From the NCBI GenBank assembly GCA_964641395.1, contig CAZXKQ010000015.1, forward strand, positions 1 through 44,578: a stretch of DNA of 44,578 nucleotides. Direction: 5' to 3'. The translations under genes were made by a program, and so were the position numbers. Shown piece by piece: positions 7,949 to 17,024 of the stretch; position 1 is the stretch's first letter; every line of letters begins with the position of its first letter. The notes under the pieces were generated by a model that saw nothing but the letters and a program-made list of their open reading frames with translations, ran no database searches and was not told where the DNA came from. Source of the stretch: CANQBR01 sp964641395. GTDB lineage: Bacteria > Bacillota > Negativicutes > Acidaminococcales > Acidaminococcaceae.

Positions 7949-8425
7949 TTATTTTTTCAGATAGGCGATGACCGCTTCAAAATGTTTCATGAAGGCGTTA
8001 AAGTCACCCTCATTGTGTACCCGCTCCATGTTCTTCTCTATGAATTGTACAAAGACGGGAGTCACCCTGCTCCTGGATTCTGCATATCTAGCGAAAGGTC
8101 CTAGGCGTGCTAACTCGCTTTGCACCTCTCGGAAGGAGCGTCCGTTGTCTATAATGGAGCGAAGCCTGATACAAAAATCATAAAACTTGCGCAACTGGGA
8201 GCTTTTGTTCTTATCCCGGTCATCTAGGGCTTCAGCGATCATGATAGGATAGTCGACGATGTACTCCTTGCGCAGGACTAATTTCTCTCCCTCCTTAGCA
8301 AAGTACCCATCCTTCAAATACCCTGGTGGCAGGCCCCTGCTGGGCGGGGCTGCATAGGGCCGTCCGCCTCCTGGTCTGTTTTGATTGGCATAGCCTCCAC
8401 CCCTGCTGGTATCATATGTTGGCAT
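7949..8425 (-). CDS. csm2: Type III-A small subunit Csm2
   Basis: A 158-residue Csm2 (Cas11 family), a helical protein that lines the crRNA-target duplex. The recognisable core is SSQLRKFYDFCIRLRSIID with the conserved LRKFYD segment, and a C-terminal FIEKNMERVHNEGDFNAFMKHFEAVIAY-type region that I read from about residue 127 on. The first 35 residues are Gly/Pro/Arg-rich and probably disordered. The ATG at 8425 follows AAGGAGGT and overlaps the 3' end of cas10 by 14 bases, so translation is coupled. Confidence 0.92.
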   Translation of the reverse strand: MPTYDTSRGGGYANQNRPGGGRPYAAPPSRGLPPGYLKDGYFAKEGEKLVLRKEYIVDYPIMIAEALDDRDKNKSSQLRKFYDFCIRLRSIIDNGRSFREVQSELARLGPFARYAESRSRVTPVFVQFIEKNMERVHNEGDFNAFMKHFEAVIAYLKK

Positions 8426-10649
8426 TAGTGCGCACCTCCTTAGTCTGGTTCAAGATACAGGTTATCACTGTCTGGGCGAAGTACAGGTTGCGGTTGAGCT
8501 CCTTGTAGTTGGCCGCATTCTTAGGCAGTCCCTCGGCATAGCGGAAGAAATTGCGCAGCTTCTCCTCAGGCAGGTTTTTATAGTTGCGGGTCCTGTCGTA
8601 GTAGAAGAGGGGCTCGAACATCAGGCCCAGCACATCGTGATCCACCAAGAAGCGCCGGTACATTTCGCTGTAGATCTGGATCCGCCGCAGTATGTTGGTG
8701 TTCACATACTGGCTCTCCGGCAGCAGCAGCTTGATGTTTTCCACTTGGGCGGCAAAGTCCTCCCAGGAGAACACATCCCCCAGGAAGGAGACCCCGTTGC
8801 GGCCCTGCTTGCCTGGATAGAGGGCCACAGGGGCGCTGTTCTTCACCCTCTTCAGCTCTTCTTCACTGCTCTCTGCCAAGAGGGCCAGGTTGGCCTTAGG
8901 ATCTGCCAGGCAGAGGGCGGCCGACAGGGTCACGCAGGGGTTGTCGCCGGCAAAGCGGCGGAAAGCCTGGGCGATACGCAGCGCCAGGGCCGGCATCTGA
9001 TCCCAGGGACCGATGAGGAAGAGGTCGTCACCGCCGGAAAAGACGCTGTAAACAGCCGGATACTCCTCCTCCAACAGGTAGCTGATATAGCCAGAGAAAA
9101 ACTGTTCCAGCAGCCGGGACAGGGCAGTGATCCGGGCGATGGTGCCGTAGTGTTTATCCCTCTCCCGCATGCCGTCGGCGAACAGGTAGCCCAAGGTGTC
9201 TACATCGGCCTTCAAGATGGCCAGCCGCTTGCTGCCGACAGCCTGCTCCGCCAGCTCGCTAAAGGACAGGGGCTCCATCCCCTCCTTAGGCAGGTGGTTG
9301 GCCATTAGGCGTACAGCCAGGGGATAGCCGGTCATGTTAGCAGGCAGTTCCCAACGGTTCAACTGCTCTACCCGCACCAAAGGGCCCTTGGTCTCTTCCT
9401 GCTCAAAGCTGAGCCAGTAACCCGGCCACAGCTGGTACTCTCCCCCTTCCCGGCTCAACCACAGGGTCTTCGCCGTGGCCAGCCTGCCGCCTAACTGCTC
9501 CTGGAGCCGGCACTGGTCACAGACGTCCCGTCCTACGGCAATTAAGGCCTTGCCACAGGAATGGCAGGCATGCTTATTAGCTAGATCGTCAGCCAGGATG
9601 AAGGCCTCCTCCCGCCAGCCCTCTTCACCTGTGAGCACTGTCCGGAAGGCCCGGTTCTTCTCCCGCCGCAAACGTTGGGAAAGTTCGGTGATAGTACCGC
9701 TGTAGTCCTTCTGCAGCCCTTCGTCTCCAAGGGGTAGCCAGGCCATGTTTACTGCTATCTCCCCGGCAAAGCGGCGGTAGAGGTTTGCCGCCGTCTCCTC
9801 GGCCAAGGCTTCCACCCTGCCCCTCACCTCTGCCGTATTGGGCAGCAGCAGGTAGAACTTACCGCCGCTGAGCATCAGGATGTTGCCATAGGGCGCCTCT
9901 GTAACATCGCAGATGTGGTAGGCCAGGGTCTGAATCATGGCATCTACCAGGAAGGAGCGGGCCCGCAGCCGCTTAGCTACTCCCTTGACGCTGGTCCGGG
10001 CTACGGCGAAGATGTAAGTCTGTATGCCAGAAAAATCTGCTGTCAACAGCAGGTAAGGCTCCTTCTCCTCGCTCCCTGCCTGGAGGCAATAGGCCACCGC
10101 AGCCGTGATCTTCAGCCTGTCGTAGAGGGAGACATCCTGTCCAGGACTGGAGTCGGCAGGTACGCACCAAAGGTGCCGCTTTAAGATGGTGTCCAGGGTG
10201 GTCAAAAGGGCGGCGATACCCTTAGGAGGAGCCGCTGCCACTAAGGCCACGTCCTCATCCAGACCGGCCACCACCTTCTTGGTTTCCACCTGCACCCGTT
10301 CCCCAGCAGGGAAACAATTGGTCAAGTCCAGCACTGCCTGGCTGTAATAGGCCCCGGGAAGCTGCTGGGGAGCACTTCCCAAAGTGAGACGGCTGAAGAC
10401 GCTCTTCAAGGCCGGCAGTCTGCCGCCTCCTCCCTGGTTGGACGGCTCCCCTCCTCCTGCCACCTTAGAGGCCTTTGCCAGGACAGAGTCGCCGCCGCCG
10501 TTGTCCAGGTACGCACACAGCTCCTCCACTGGAGTATAGAGGCTGAAGAGGCTGGCATTCCTCCTCACCCACTCCCCAGGGAAAAAGCCGGGCAGCAGCC
10601 GCAGATCGTAGAGCAGCGCCGCCAAGTAAAAGTCATAGTTTACTGCCAT
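8412..10649 (-). CDS. cas10: Type III-A large subunit Cas10/Csm1, HD motif degenerate, GGDD intact
   Basis: A 745-residue Cas10, the signature subunit of type III. Two palm domains are visible: one around 200-270 (ADFSGIQTYIF) and a cyclase palm with GGDD at residues 539-542 in VFSGGDDLFLIG. A zinc finger has Cys362, Cys365, Cys377 and Cys380. The N-terminal HD domain is damaged: where active members read LLHDIGK, this one reads ALLYDLRLLPGF (His to Tyr, Lys lost), and the later SLYDH segment reads SLYDRLK. Single-stranded DNase activity is therefore probably absent, while cyclic oligoadenylate synthesis remains possible. It is the first gene of the operon, with an AGGAGG ribosome-binding site. 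Confidence 0.96.
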   Translation of the reverse strand: MAVNYDFYLAALLYDLRLLPGFFPGEWVRRNASLFSLYTPVEELCAYLDNGGGDSVLAKASKVAGGGEPSNQGGGGRLPALKSVFSRLTLGSAPQQLPGAYYSQAVLDLTNCFPAGERVQVETKKVVAGLDEDVALVAAAPPKGIAALLTTLDTILKRHLWCVPADSSPGQDVSLYDRLKITAAVAYCLQAGSEEKEPYLLLTADFSGIQTYIFAVARTSVKGVAKRLRARSFLVDAMIQTLAYHICDVTEAPYGNILMLSGGKFYLLLPNTAEVRGRVEALAEETAANLYRRFAGEIAVNMAWLPLGDEGLQKDYSGTITELSQRLRREKNRAFRTVLTGEEGWREEAFILADDLANKHACHSCGKALIAVGRDVCDQCRLQEQLGGRLATAKTLWLSREGGEYQLWPGYWLSFEQEETKGPLVRVEQLNRWELPANMTGYPLAVRLMANHLPKEGMEPLSFSELAEQAVGSKRLAILKADVDTLGYLFADGMRERDKHYGTIARITALSRLLEQFFSGYISYLLEEEYPAVYSVFSGGDDLFLIGPWDQMPALALRIAQAFRRFAGDNPCVTLSAALCLADPKANLALLAESSEEELKRVKNSAPVALYPGKQGRNGVSFLGDVFSWEDFAAQVENIKLLLPESQYVNTNILRRIQIYSEMYRRFLVDHDVLGLMFEPLFYYDRTRNYKNLPEEKLRNFFRYAEGLPKNAANYKELNRNLYFAQTVITCILNQTKEVRTNANI

Positions 10650-10687
10650 AGTTCCCTCCTATCTTTAATCTCTGCGAGATGAACTAA

Positions 10688-10715
10688 TGTGGTACACCAC
10701 ACCATCTTCATTGTA
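10688..10715 (-). promoter_or_regulatory. cas operon promoter with palindromic candidate operator
   Basis: On the minus strand TACAAT (10715-10710) is preceded by TGC, making an extended -10; no good -35 is visible. Just downstream, at the expected transcription start, lies a perfect 6-bp inverted repeat, TGTGGT and ACCACA with a 2-bp centre (10688-10701). Its position between promoter and cas10 ribosome-binding site suits a repressor site. Confidence 0.5.
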
Positions 10716-10992
10716 GCACATAATAGTAAAAAGGGGAATAGACAGTCTGTGTCTTTCCCGTGAATTTGGGGCCCCCCGAACCCCTTGCCGCAACCTACTC
10801 CCGGCCCTCACCCTCCTACGTTGGAGAGGCTATCCTCCATAGAAAAAGCCCCCCTGGGCTTCGGCGCCTAGTAGGGCGCTCCAAAGGGGCAGGGGGACTT
10901 GCACAGCACTTCCCTAATTATGCTCTTCAACCCGCCCCTACGGCAGCAGGGGCTGGGACAGCCCTTCCCTCGGCAACGGCCGGGGGCGGCCC
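10716..10992. other. Intergenic stretch between cas promoter and relB-like gene
   Basis: No credible coding region is visible here. It contains a hairpin, AGCCC and GGGCT, followed by a T run on the minus strand (10843-10860) that may end the relB-like transcript. Several GC-rich inverted repeats (for example GGCGCC around 10864) are also present. A toxin gene would be expected here downstream of the antitoxin and is not found. Confidence 0.5.
10843..10860 (-). terminator. Weak intrinsic terminator downstream of relB-like gene
   Basis: Read on the minus strand, AGCCC, a short loop and GGGCT are followed by TTTTTC. The stem is only 5-6 bp but GC-rich. It lies about 130 bp after the antitoxin stop codon. 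Confidence 0.4.
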
Positions 10993-11190
10993 TCAGCGGG
11001 GAAAGATCAGTTCGTGTTCGTCGCTGTTGGCGGCAGGCTCGGCGGTGAGTTCAAAGGGGATCCGCTTCTCCCTGCCCACCTTTTTCAGGAAGATAGTGAT
11101 GGCCGCAGATGTAGAAAGGCCGATGTTCTCCAAAACGGCCTCCGCATTCTTCTTTACCTCATCATCAATACGAAAACTTATCTGTGCCAT
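10993..11190 (-). CDS. RelB/DinJ-family antitoxin-like protein, apparently without a toxin
   Basis: A 65-residue protein beginning MAQISFRIDDEVKKNAEAV, the ribbon-helix-helix start of RelB/DinJ antitoxins, followed by the typical LGLSTSAAITIFLKKV-like helix pair (here IGLSTSAAITIFLKKVGR). Family members are usually 80-95 residues, so the toxin-binding C-terminus is short. The start has GGGAGG 8 bases upstream and a near-perfect promoter at 11214-11241. No RelE/YafQ-type ORF follows in the next 340 bp. It may be a solitary remnant, or may regulate its own promoter or a toxin elsewhere. Confidence 0.8.
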   Translation of the reverse strand: MAQISFRIDDEVKKNAEAVLENIGLSTSAAITIFLKKVGREKRIPFELTAEPAANSDEHELIFPR

Positions 11191-11213
11191 AAATTAAGCC
11201 TCCCTTCGCTTTA

Positions 11214-11241
11214 ATTATAGCTAAAAGAGGGTTTTTGTCAA
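11214..11241 (-). promoter_or_regulatory. Strong promoter of the relB-like gene
   Basis: Consensus TTGACA (11241-11236) and TATAAT (11219-11214) are separated by 16 bp on the minus strand, 24 bp before the start codon. Confidence 0.85.
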
Positions 11242-11252
11242 GCAAATGTATA

Positions 11253-11291
11253 GAAAAAACGCAACTCCCGCCCTTGGCGGCAGGAGCTGCG
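11253..11291 (-). terminator. Terminator of the rpoD/tRNA transcript
   Basis: On the minus strand CGCAGCTCC pairs with GGAGTTGCG (one G-U) across a GC-rich inner loop and is followed by TTTTTT. It lies 20 bp after the tRNA 3' end and insulates the relB-like gene. Confidence 0.8.
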
Positions 11292-11310
11292 ATGCTAGCA
11301 TTAAAATTAA

Positions 11311-11386
11311 TGGTGGGCCCAGTAGGACTCGAACCTACGACCAGCCGGTTATGAGCCGGCGGCTCTACCAACTGAGCTATAGGCCC
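11311..11386 (-). tRNA. tRNA with CAT anticodon (Met, or lysidine-type Ile2)
   Basis: A full cloverleaf of 76 nt reads on the minus strand: acceptor GGGCCTA with TGGGCCC, D-arm AGCTCAGTTGGTAGAGC, anticodon loop CTCATAA, T-arm GGTTCGAGTCC, and encoded CCA. The CTCATAA loop and the GGTCGTAGG variable/T segment resemble tRNAs that are Ile2 in some Firmicutes, so the amino acid is uncertain without a classifier. Confidence 0.93.
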
Positions 11387-11440
11387 ATAGAGCACCAACA
11401 GCACTATTATAGCCAAAGCAGGAACCCTTGTCAAGGCCGC

Positions 11441-13582
<2,142 letters not shown>

Positions 13583-13602
13583 GGCCTTCCCTCCTTTCCC
13601 TC

Positions 13603-15432
13603 TTACTTTCCTCTATCTCGGTACAGCTGGCTAATCTGCTGTTTGATTTGCTGACTAGCCGCCAATTCTTCCACATAACGGCCATCCTGGGCCTGGACGT
13701 ACTCCGCCGCTAAGGCCGCATGACGCTGGTACTCCTGCTGCAGGTGGTGGCAGTCCAGCTGCCAGCAGCAGTCCCCCACTACGGCGTCCAAGGCCTGGCC
13801 GGGCAGGGGTTGGGCGGCTAACTGGGCCAGGGCCCTGCCGGCCCCTTCCTCCTCTTCCAGCCGGGCCGCCAGAAAGCTGCCTACCTCGCCGGCCCCTGGG
13901 GCGGCCTCATAGGCCTGGAGCCCCTCGTAGATGGCCTGGTAGGCGGGGCAGCTGAAGCCCCAACGCTCTACCGTGGCTGCACAGTTAGGGAGGAGCTGCG
14001 GCTGGTTCAAGAGGCAGACCAGCAACAGCTTCTCGGCCGGCAGGCCTTCCGGCACCTGCTGCACCGGCGTCTCGGCCACAGCCTGGGCAGTTCTGCCCCC
14101 TGGCTGCCTCCTCCCCTGGCTGCGGGCCGCCTTGCGGTACTCTTCCAGGATCAGAGCCTCGTCAATCACCAAGCGCTGGGCCAGCTGCCTGATATAGGCG
14201 GCCGCCTCTATCTCGCTTCCCCCCTCGAGAAGGAATGGTATAATATTCGCCACAGCCTGTACTTTTCCTGCCAAACTAGTGGTATTATTTTGTCTAAGTA
14301 CTTCGTTAAGCTGAAAAGCCAGCCCCTCTTCCGCCCTTGCGATAACCTGCAAAAAGGCCTCTCGGCCCTGGCTGCCCCGGGCCCGGATGAACTCATCCGG
14401 ATCCTTCCCCTCCGGCACTAGGGCCACCCGCACCTGCAGGCCGTTGCTGCGGGCCAGGCTCACCGCCCGCACCGCGGCCGCCCGGCCGGGAGGGTCGCTA
14501 TCGTAGCAGAACACCACTTCCCCAGCACAGCGGCCCAGCAGCCGGGCCTGTTGCTGGCTGAAGGCGGTGCCCATGGAGGCCACTGCGTTCTCTATCCCCG
14601 CCGCATGGAGGCTGATGGCGTCCATGTAGCCCTCCACCACGATGGCCTGCTTAGCGGCCCTGATGGCCGGCAGGGCTACGTCCAGGGCGAAGAGGAGGTA
14701 GCGCTTGTTGAAAAAGTCCGTCTCCGCCGTGTTCATGTACTTGGCCGCAGCCTGCTGGGCGCCGATGAGGCGGCCGCCGTAGCCTACGATCTGGCCCCGG
14801 GGGTTCTTGATAGGGATCATCACCCGTTGGCGGAACTTATCGTAGCAGGAGCCCTCCCGGCCCTTGGCCACCAGGCCTGCCGCCAGCAGCACCTCCTCCT
14901 TGATGCCCCGCTTGCTGAGGTTAACCAGCAAACTGCGGAAGCTAGGCAGGGCGTAGCCCAGGGAGAAGCGCTGGATGATGGAGGCGTTGATGCCTCGGGC
15001 GGCTAAGTAGTCCAGGGCCTCCCGGCCTTGGGGCATCTTGGTCAGGCAGGCCTGAAAGTAACGGCAGGCCAGCTCGTTGGCCTCCACCACCGCCTGCCGC
15101 TGCTGCTCCCTGGCCGCTTCCTGGGCGCTCTTCTGCCCCTCCGGCACCGGGATGTGGTAGCGGGCCGCCAGCAGCTTCAGGGCTTCGCTGAAGCCGCAGT
15201 GCTCTATCTGGCGGACGAAGGCGAAGACGTCCCCGCCAGCGTGGCAGCCGAAGCAGTAGAAGAGCCCCTTGTCCGGGTTGACAGAAAAGGAGGGGGTCTT
15301 CTCACCGTGGAAGGGGCAGCAGCCCCAGTAGCGCCTGCCCCGGCGCTGCAGGTTCACATAGGAGGAGGCCACCTCTAGGATGTTGGCGCTGCTCCGTACC
15401 TGCTCCTTGAAACTCTCCCACTCTTGCTCCAT
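13603..15432 (-). CDS. dnaG: DNA primase DnaG
   Basis: A 609-residue primase that makes RNA primers at the replication fork. The N-terminal CHC2 zinc domain has Cys39, His42, Cys60 and Cys63 (CPFHGEKTPSF then FYCFGCHAGG). The TOPRIM catalytic core shows VVEGYMDAISLH, with its conserved Glu, and CYDSDPPGR, with the Asp-x-Asp metal site. The C-terminal helicase-binding region is present, as length is normal. It precedes rpoD, the classic macromolecular-synthesis arrangement of Firmicutes, without rpsU in front. The ATG at 15432 follows GGCGGGGG. Confidence 0.98.
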   Translation of the reverse strand: MEQEWESFKEQVRSSANILEVASSYVNLQRRGRRYWGCCPFHGEKTPSFSVNPDKGLFYCFGCHAGGDVFAFVRQIEHCGFSEALKLLAARYHIPVPEGQKSAQEAAREQQRQAVVEANELACRYFQACLTKMPQGREALDYLAARGINASIIQRFSLGYALPSFRSLLVNLSKRGIKEEVLLAAGLVAKGREGSCYDKFRQRVMIPIKNPRGQIVGYGGRLIGAQQAAAKYMNTAETDFFNKRYLLFALDVALPAIRAAKQAIVVEGYMDAISLHAAGIENAVASMGTAFSQQQARLLGRCAGEVVFCYDSDPPGRAAAVRAVSLARSNGLQVRVALVPEGKDPDEFIRARGSQGREAFLQVIARAEEGLAFQLNEVLRQNNTTSLAGKVQAVANIIPFLLEGGSEIEAAAYIRQLAQRLVIDEALILEEYRKAARSQGRRQPGGRTAQAVAETPVQQVPEGLPAEKLLLVCLLNQPQLLPNCAATVERWGFSCPAYQAIYEGLQAYEAAPGAGEVGSFLAARLEEEEGAGRALAQLAAQPLPGQALDAVVGDCCWQLDCHHLQQEYQRHAALAAEYVQAQDGRYVEELAASQQIKQQISQLYRDRGK

Positions 15433-15547
15433 CTTGCCCCCGCCTCAGCCATATAGCACCAATTCGCTAATGTTACACTATATTCCCTATTTACTGGGAA
15501 AAATCCTCTTTCTTGCCGCCCTATTTTTCCCTCCCCCCTCTTTCTCC

Positions 15548-15575
15548 TTGCCTTATAGGTAAAACATGGTATAAT
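15548..15575 (+). promoter_or_regulatory. Promoter of lptA-like gene
   Basis: TTGCCT (15548-15553) and TATAAT (15570-15575) are separated by 16 bp, 37 bp upstream of the start codon. Confidence 0.7.
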
Positions 15576-15612
15576 AGGGCCATAATGGAAGAGAAGAGGT
15601 GGGTTGTGCCCA

Positions 15613-16098
15613 ATGAAAAAAATCTTGCTCCTTTTGACCTTGCTCCTCTGCTTCTTCACCCAGGTCTGCTGGGCGGAAGACCCTCTGATCACTAGCAAGG
15701 AGCGCTCCTTCAACCCCCTCACCGGCGTCTACACCCTGGTGGGAGATGCCACCATCCGCTGGCCTAGCGAGCGGATGGACCTGGTGATCTCCTGTGACCG
15801 GGCCCAGGTCCTCCTCTACCAGATGGAGGTCCACGCCGAGGGGAATATCAAGCTGGAATACGATGCGGACACCCGCTTCACCTGCGACAGGGTGGACGTC
15901 TACCACAGCGACAGCACCGCCTATGTGGAGGGCAACACCGTCTTCCGCTGCGGCCAGGACGAGATCAAGGCCGACAAGGGGAGCTATTGTTGGAAGACCA
16001 AGCTGGCGGTGTTCAGCGGCCACGTGCGGGTCAACGGCAAGCCCTACGAGCAGGACGTAGAATACAATGTAATAAAGCATCAATTAACCAAACCCTGA
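15613..16098 (+). CDS. LptA/OstA-type periplasmic protein
   Basis: A 161-residue protein with a cleavable signal peptide (MKKILLLLTLLLCFF, likely cut after CWA, residues 20-22). The rest is beta-strand rich with the OstA-like pattern, including LVGDATIRWPSERMDLVISCDRA and VEGNTVFRCGQDEIKADKG. OstA/LptA proteins form a beta-jellyroll bridge that carries lipopolysaccharide across the periplasm. In a Firmicute this implies an outer membrane. Other lpt genes are not in the window, so a role in lipid or polysaccharide export is inferred from fold only. ATG at 15613 follows an AGGTGGG site; it stands alone with its own promoter, divergent from dnaG. Confidence 0.75.
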   Translation: MKKILLLLTLLLCFFTQVCWAEDPLITSKERSFNPLTGVYTLVGDATIRWPSERMDLVISCDRAQVLLYQMEVHAEGNIKLEYDADTRFTCDRVDVYHSDSTAYVEGNTVFRCGQDEIKADKGSYCWKTKLAVFSGHVRVNGKPYEQDVEYNVIKHQLTKP

Positions 16099-16100
16099 GC

Positions 16101-16159
16101 CCTGGTTTGCCCTAAAACAGGCGTATTTGTTTGACTAATGCCTTTCACCGTGCTATAAT
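16101..16159 (+). promoter_or_regulatory. lexA promoter with upstream inverted repeat
   Basis: TTGACT (16131-16136) and TATAAT (16154-16159) are separated by exactly 17 bp. Just upstream, 16101-16121 is an imperfect inverted repeat, CCTGGTTT and AAAACAGG. It may be the end of the lptA-like transcript or an operator. A standard Firmicute SOS box (GAAC, 4 bp, GTTC) is not visible here. Confidence 0.75.
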
Positions 16160-16231
16160 AGGTCTAAAGTTAGGCCGGCTAGCTGGAAAAGGCGGCTGTA
16201 CAAGGGCCTGGCCAGGAACGGAGGTCGTATT

Positions 16232-16900
16232 ATGGGTCGTAGGAAAGCTCTCCCCCCAGACTTTGATGGCACCTATACGGAGGACATGCTCAGTGACCGG
16301 CAGCGGAAGATCCTGGAGTTTTTGCGCAACCACATGCTGCTGCGGGGCTATCCCCCTGCCGTACGGGAGATCGGCGAAGCGGTGGGCCTCTCCTCCTCCG
16401 CCAGCGTCCACAACCACCTGCGCAACCTGGAGGAGATGGGCTTCATCACCAGGGACGAGGCCAAGAGCCGCAACATAGAGCTGCGGGGGGCCAACGCCGA
16501 GGCCTGGCGGCAGAAGGAGATGGTGGCCGTGCCCCTGCTGGGCCGGGTGACCGCCGGCCAGCCCATCCTGGCCGTGGAGAACATCGAGGACACCTACCCC
16601 ATTCCTAAGGACCTGGTAGGCTGCAGCGACGACCTCTTCATGCTCAACGTGGAGGGGGACAGCATGATCCAGGCCGGCATCTTCGACCACGACTACATCA
16701 TCGCCCGCAAGCAGGACTACGCCAGCAACGGCGACATCGTAGTGGCCCTCATCGACGGGGAGACTACCACGGTGAAGCGCTACTTCCGGGAGCGGCGCAA
16801 CATCCGCCTCCAGCCGGAAAACGACAAGTACCAGCCCATCCTGGGCACCGACAACATCCAGATCCTAGGCAAGGTTATGGCCGTCTTCAGGATGCTGTAA
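16232..16900 (+). CDS. lexA: SOS repressor LexA
   Basis: A 222-residue LexA. The N-terminal winged helix (LSDRQRKILEFLRNHM, PPAVREIGEAVGLSSSASVHNHL) binds SOS boxes. The C-terminal S24 peptidase domain has the self-cleavage site Ala108-Gly109 in GRVTAGQP, nucleophile Ser144 in EGDSMIQAG, and Lys182 in TTTVKRYF. RecA filaments trigger cleavage after DNA damage. It has about 18 extra N-terminal residues before the usual LexA start, but the GGAGGT 6 bases before 16232 supports the longer form. An intrinsic terminator follows. Confidence 0.98.
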   Translation: MGRRKALPPDFDGTYTEDMLSDRQRKILEFLRNHMLLRGYPPAVREIGEAVGLSSSASVHNHLRNLEEMGFITRDEAKSRNIELRGANAEAWRQKEMVAVPLLGRVTAGQPILAVENIEDTYPIPKDLVGCSDDLFMLNVEGDSMIQAGIFDHDYIIARKQDYASNGDIVVALIDGETTTVKRYFRERRNIRLQPENDKYQPILGTDNIQILGKVMAVFRML

Positions 16901-16921
16901 CCTAACCCAGCCTGCACCCCT

Positions 16922-16950
16922 ACTCCACCCTCAGGGTGGAGTTTTTTCTT
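16922..16950 (+). terminator. lexA terminator
   Basis: Perfect 9-bp stem ACTCCACCC (16922-16930) and GGGTGGAGT (16934-16942) with a 3-base loop, followed by a T-rich tract. Confidence 0.9.
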
Positions 16951-16970
16951 TGCCCCTGCCCAGGGGGCAA

Positions 16971-16996
16971 TGAAAAGGCCCTGCCGCAGCAGGGCC
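16971..16996 (-). terminator. Terminator of the AGCS symporter gene
   Basis: On the minus strand GGCCCTGC and GCAGGGCC form an 8-bp stem with a 4-base loop, followed by TTTTC. It lies 28 bp after the symporter stop and converges with the lexA terminator. Confidence 0.85.
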
Positions 16997-17024
16997 GGTG
17001 ACGCTAGCTTTTAGTTCTGGGGGG

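Noticed and set aside
16101..16121. SOS box upstream of lexA
   Set aside because: The CCTGGTTT/AAAACAGG element does not match the GAAC-N4-GTTC pattern; kept only as an inverted repeat of unknown role.
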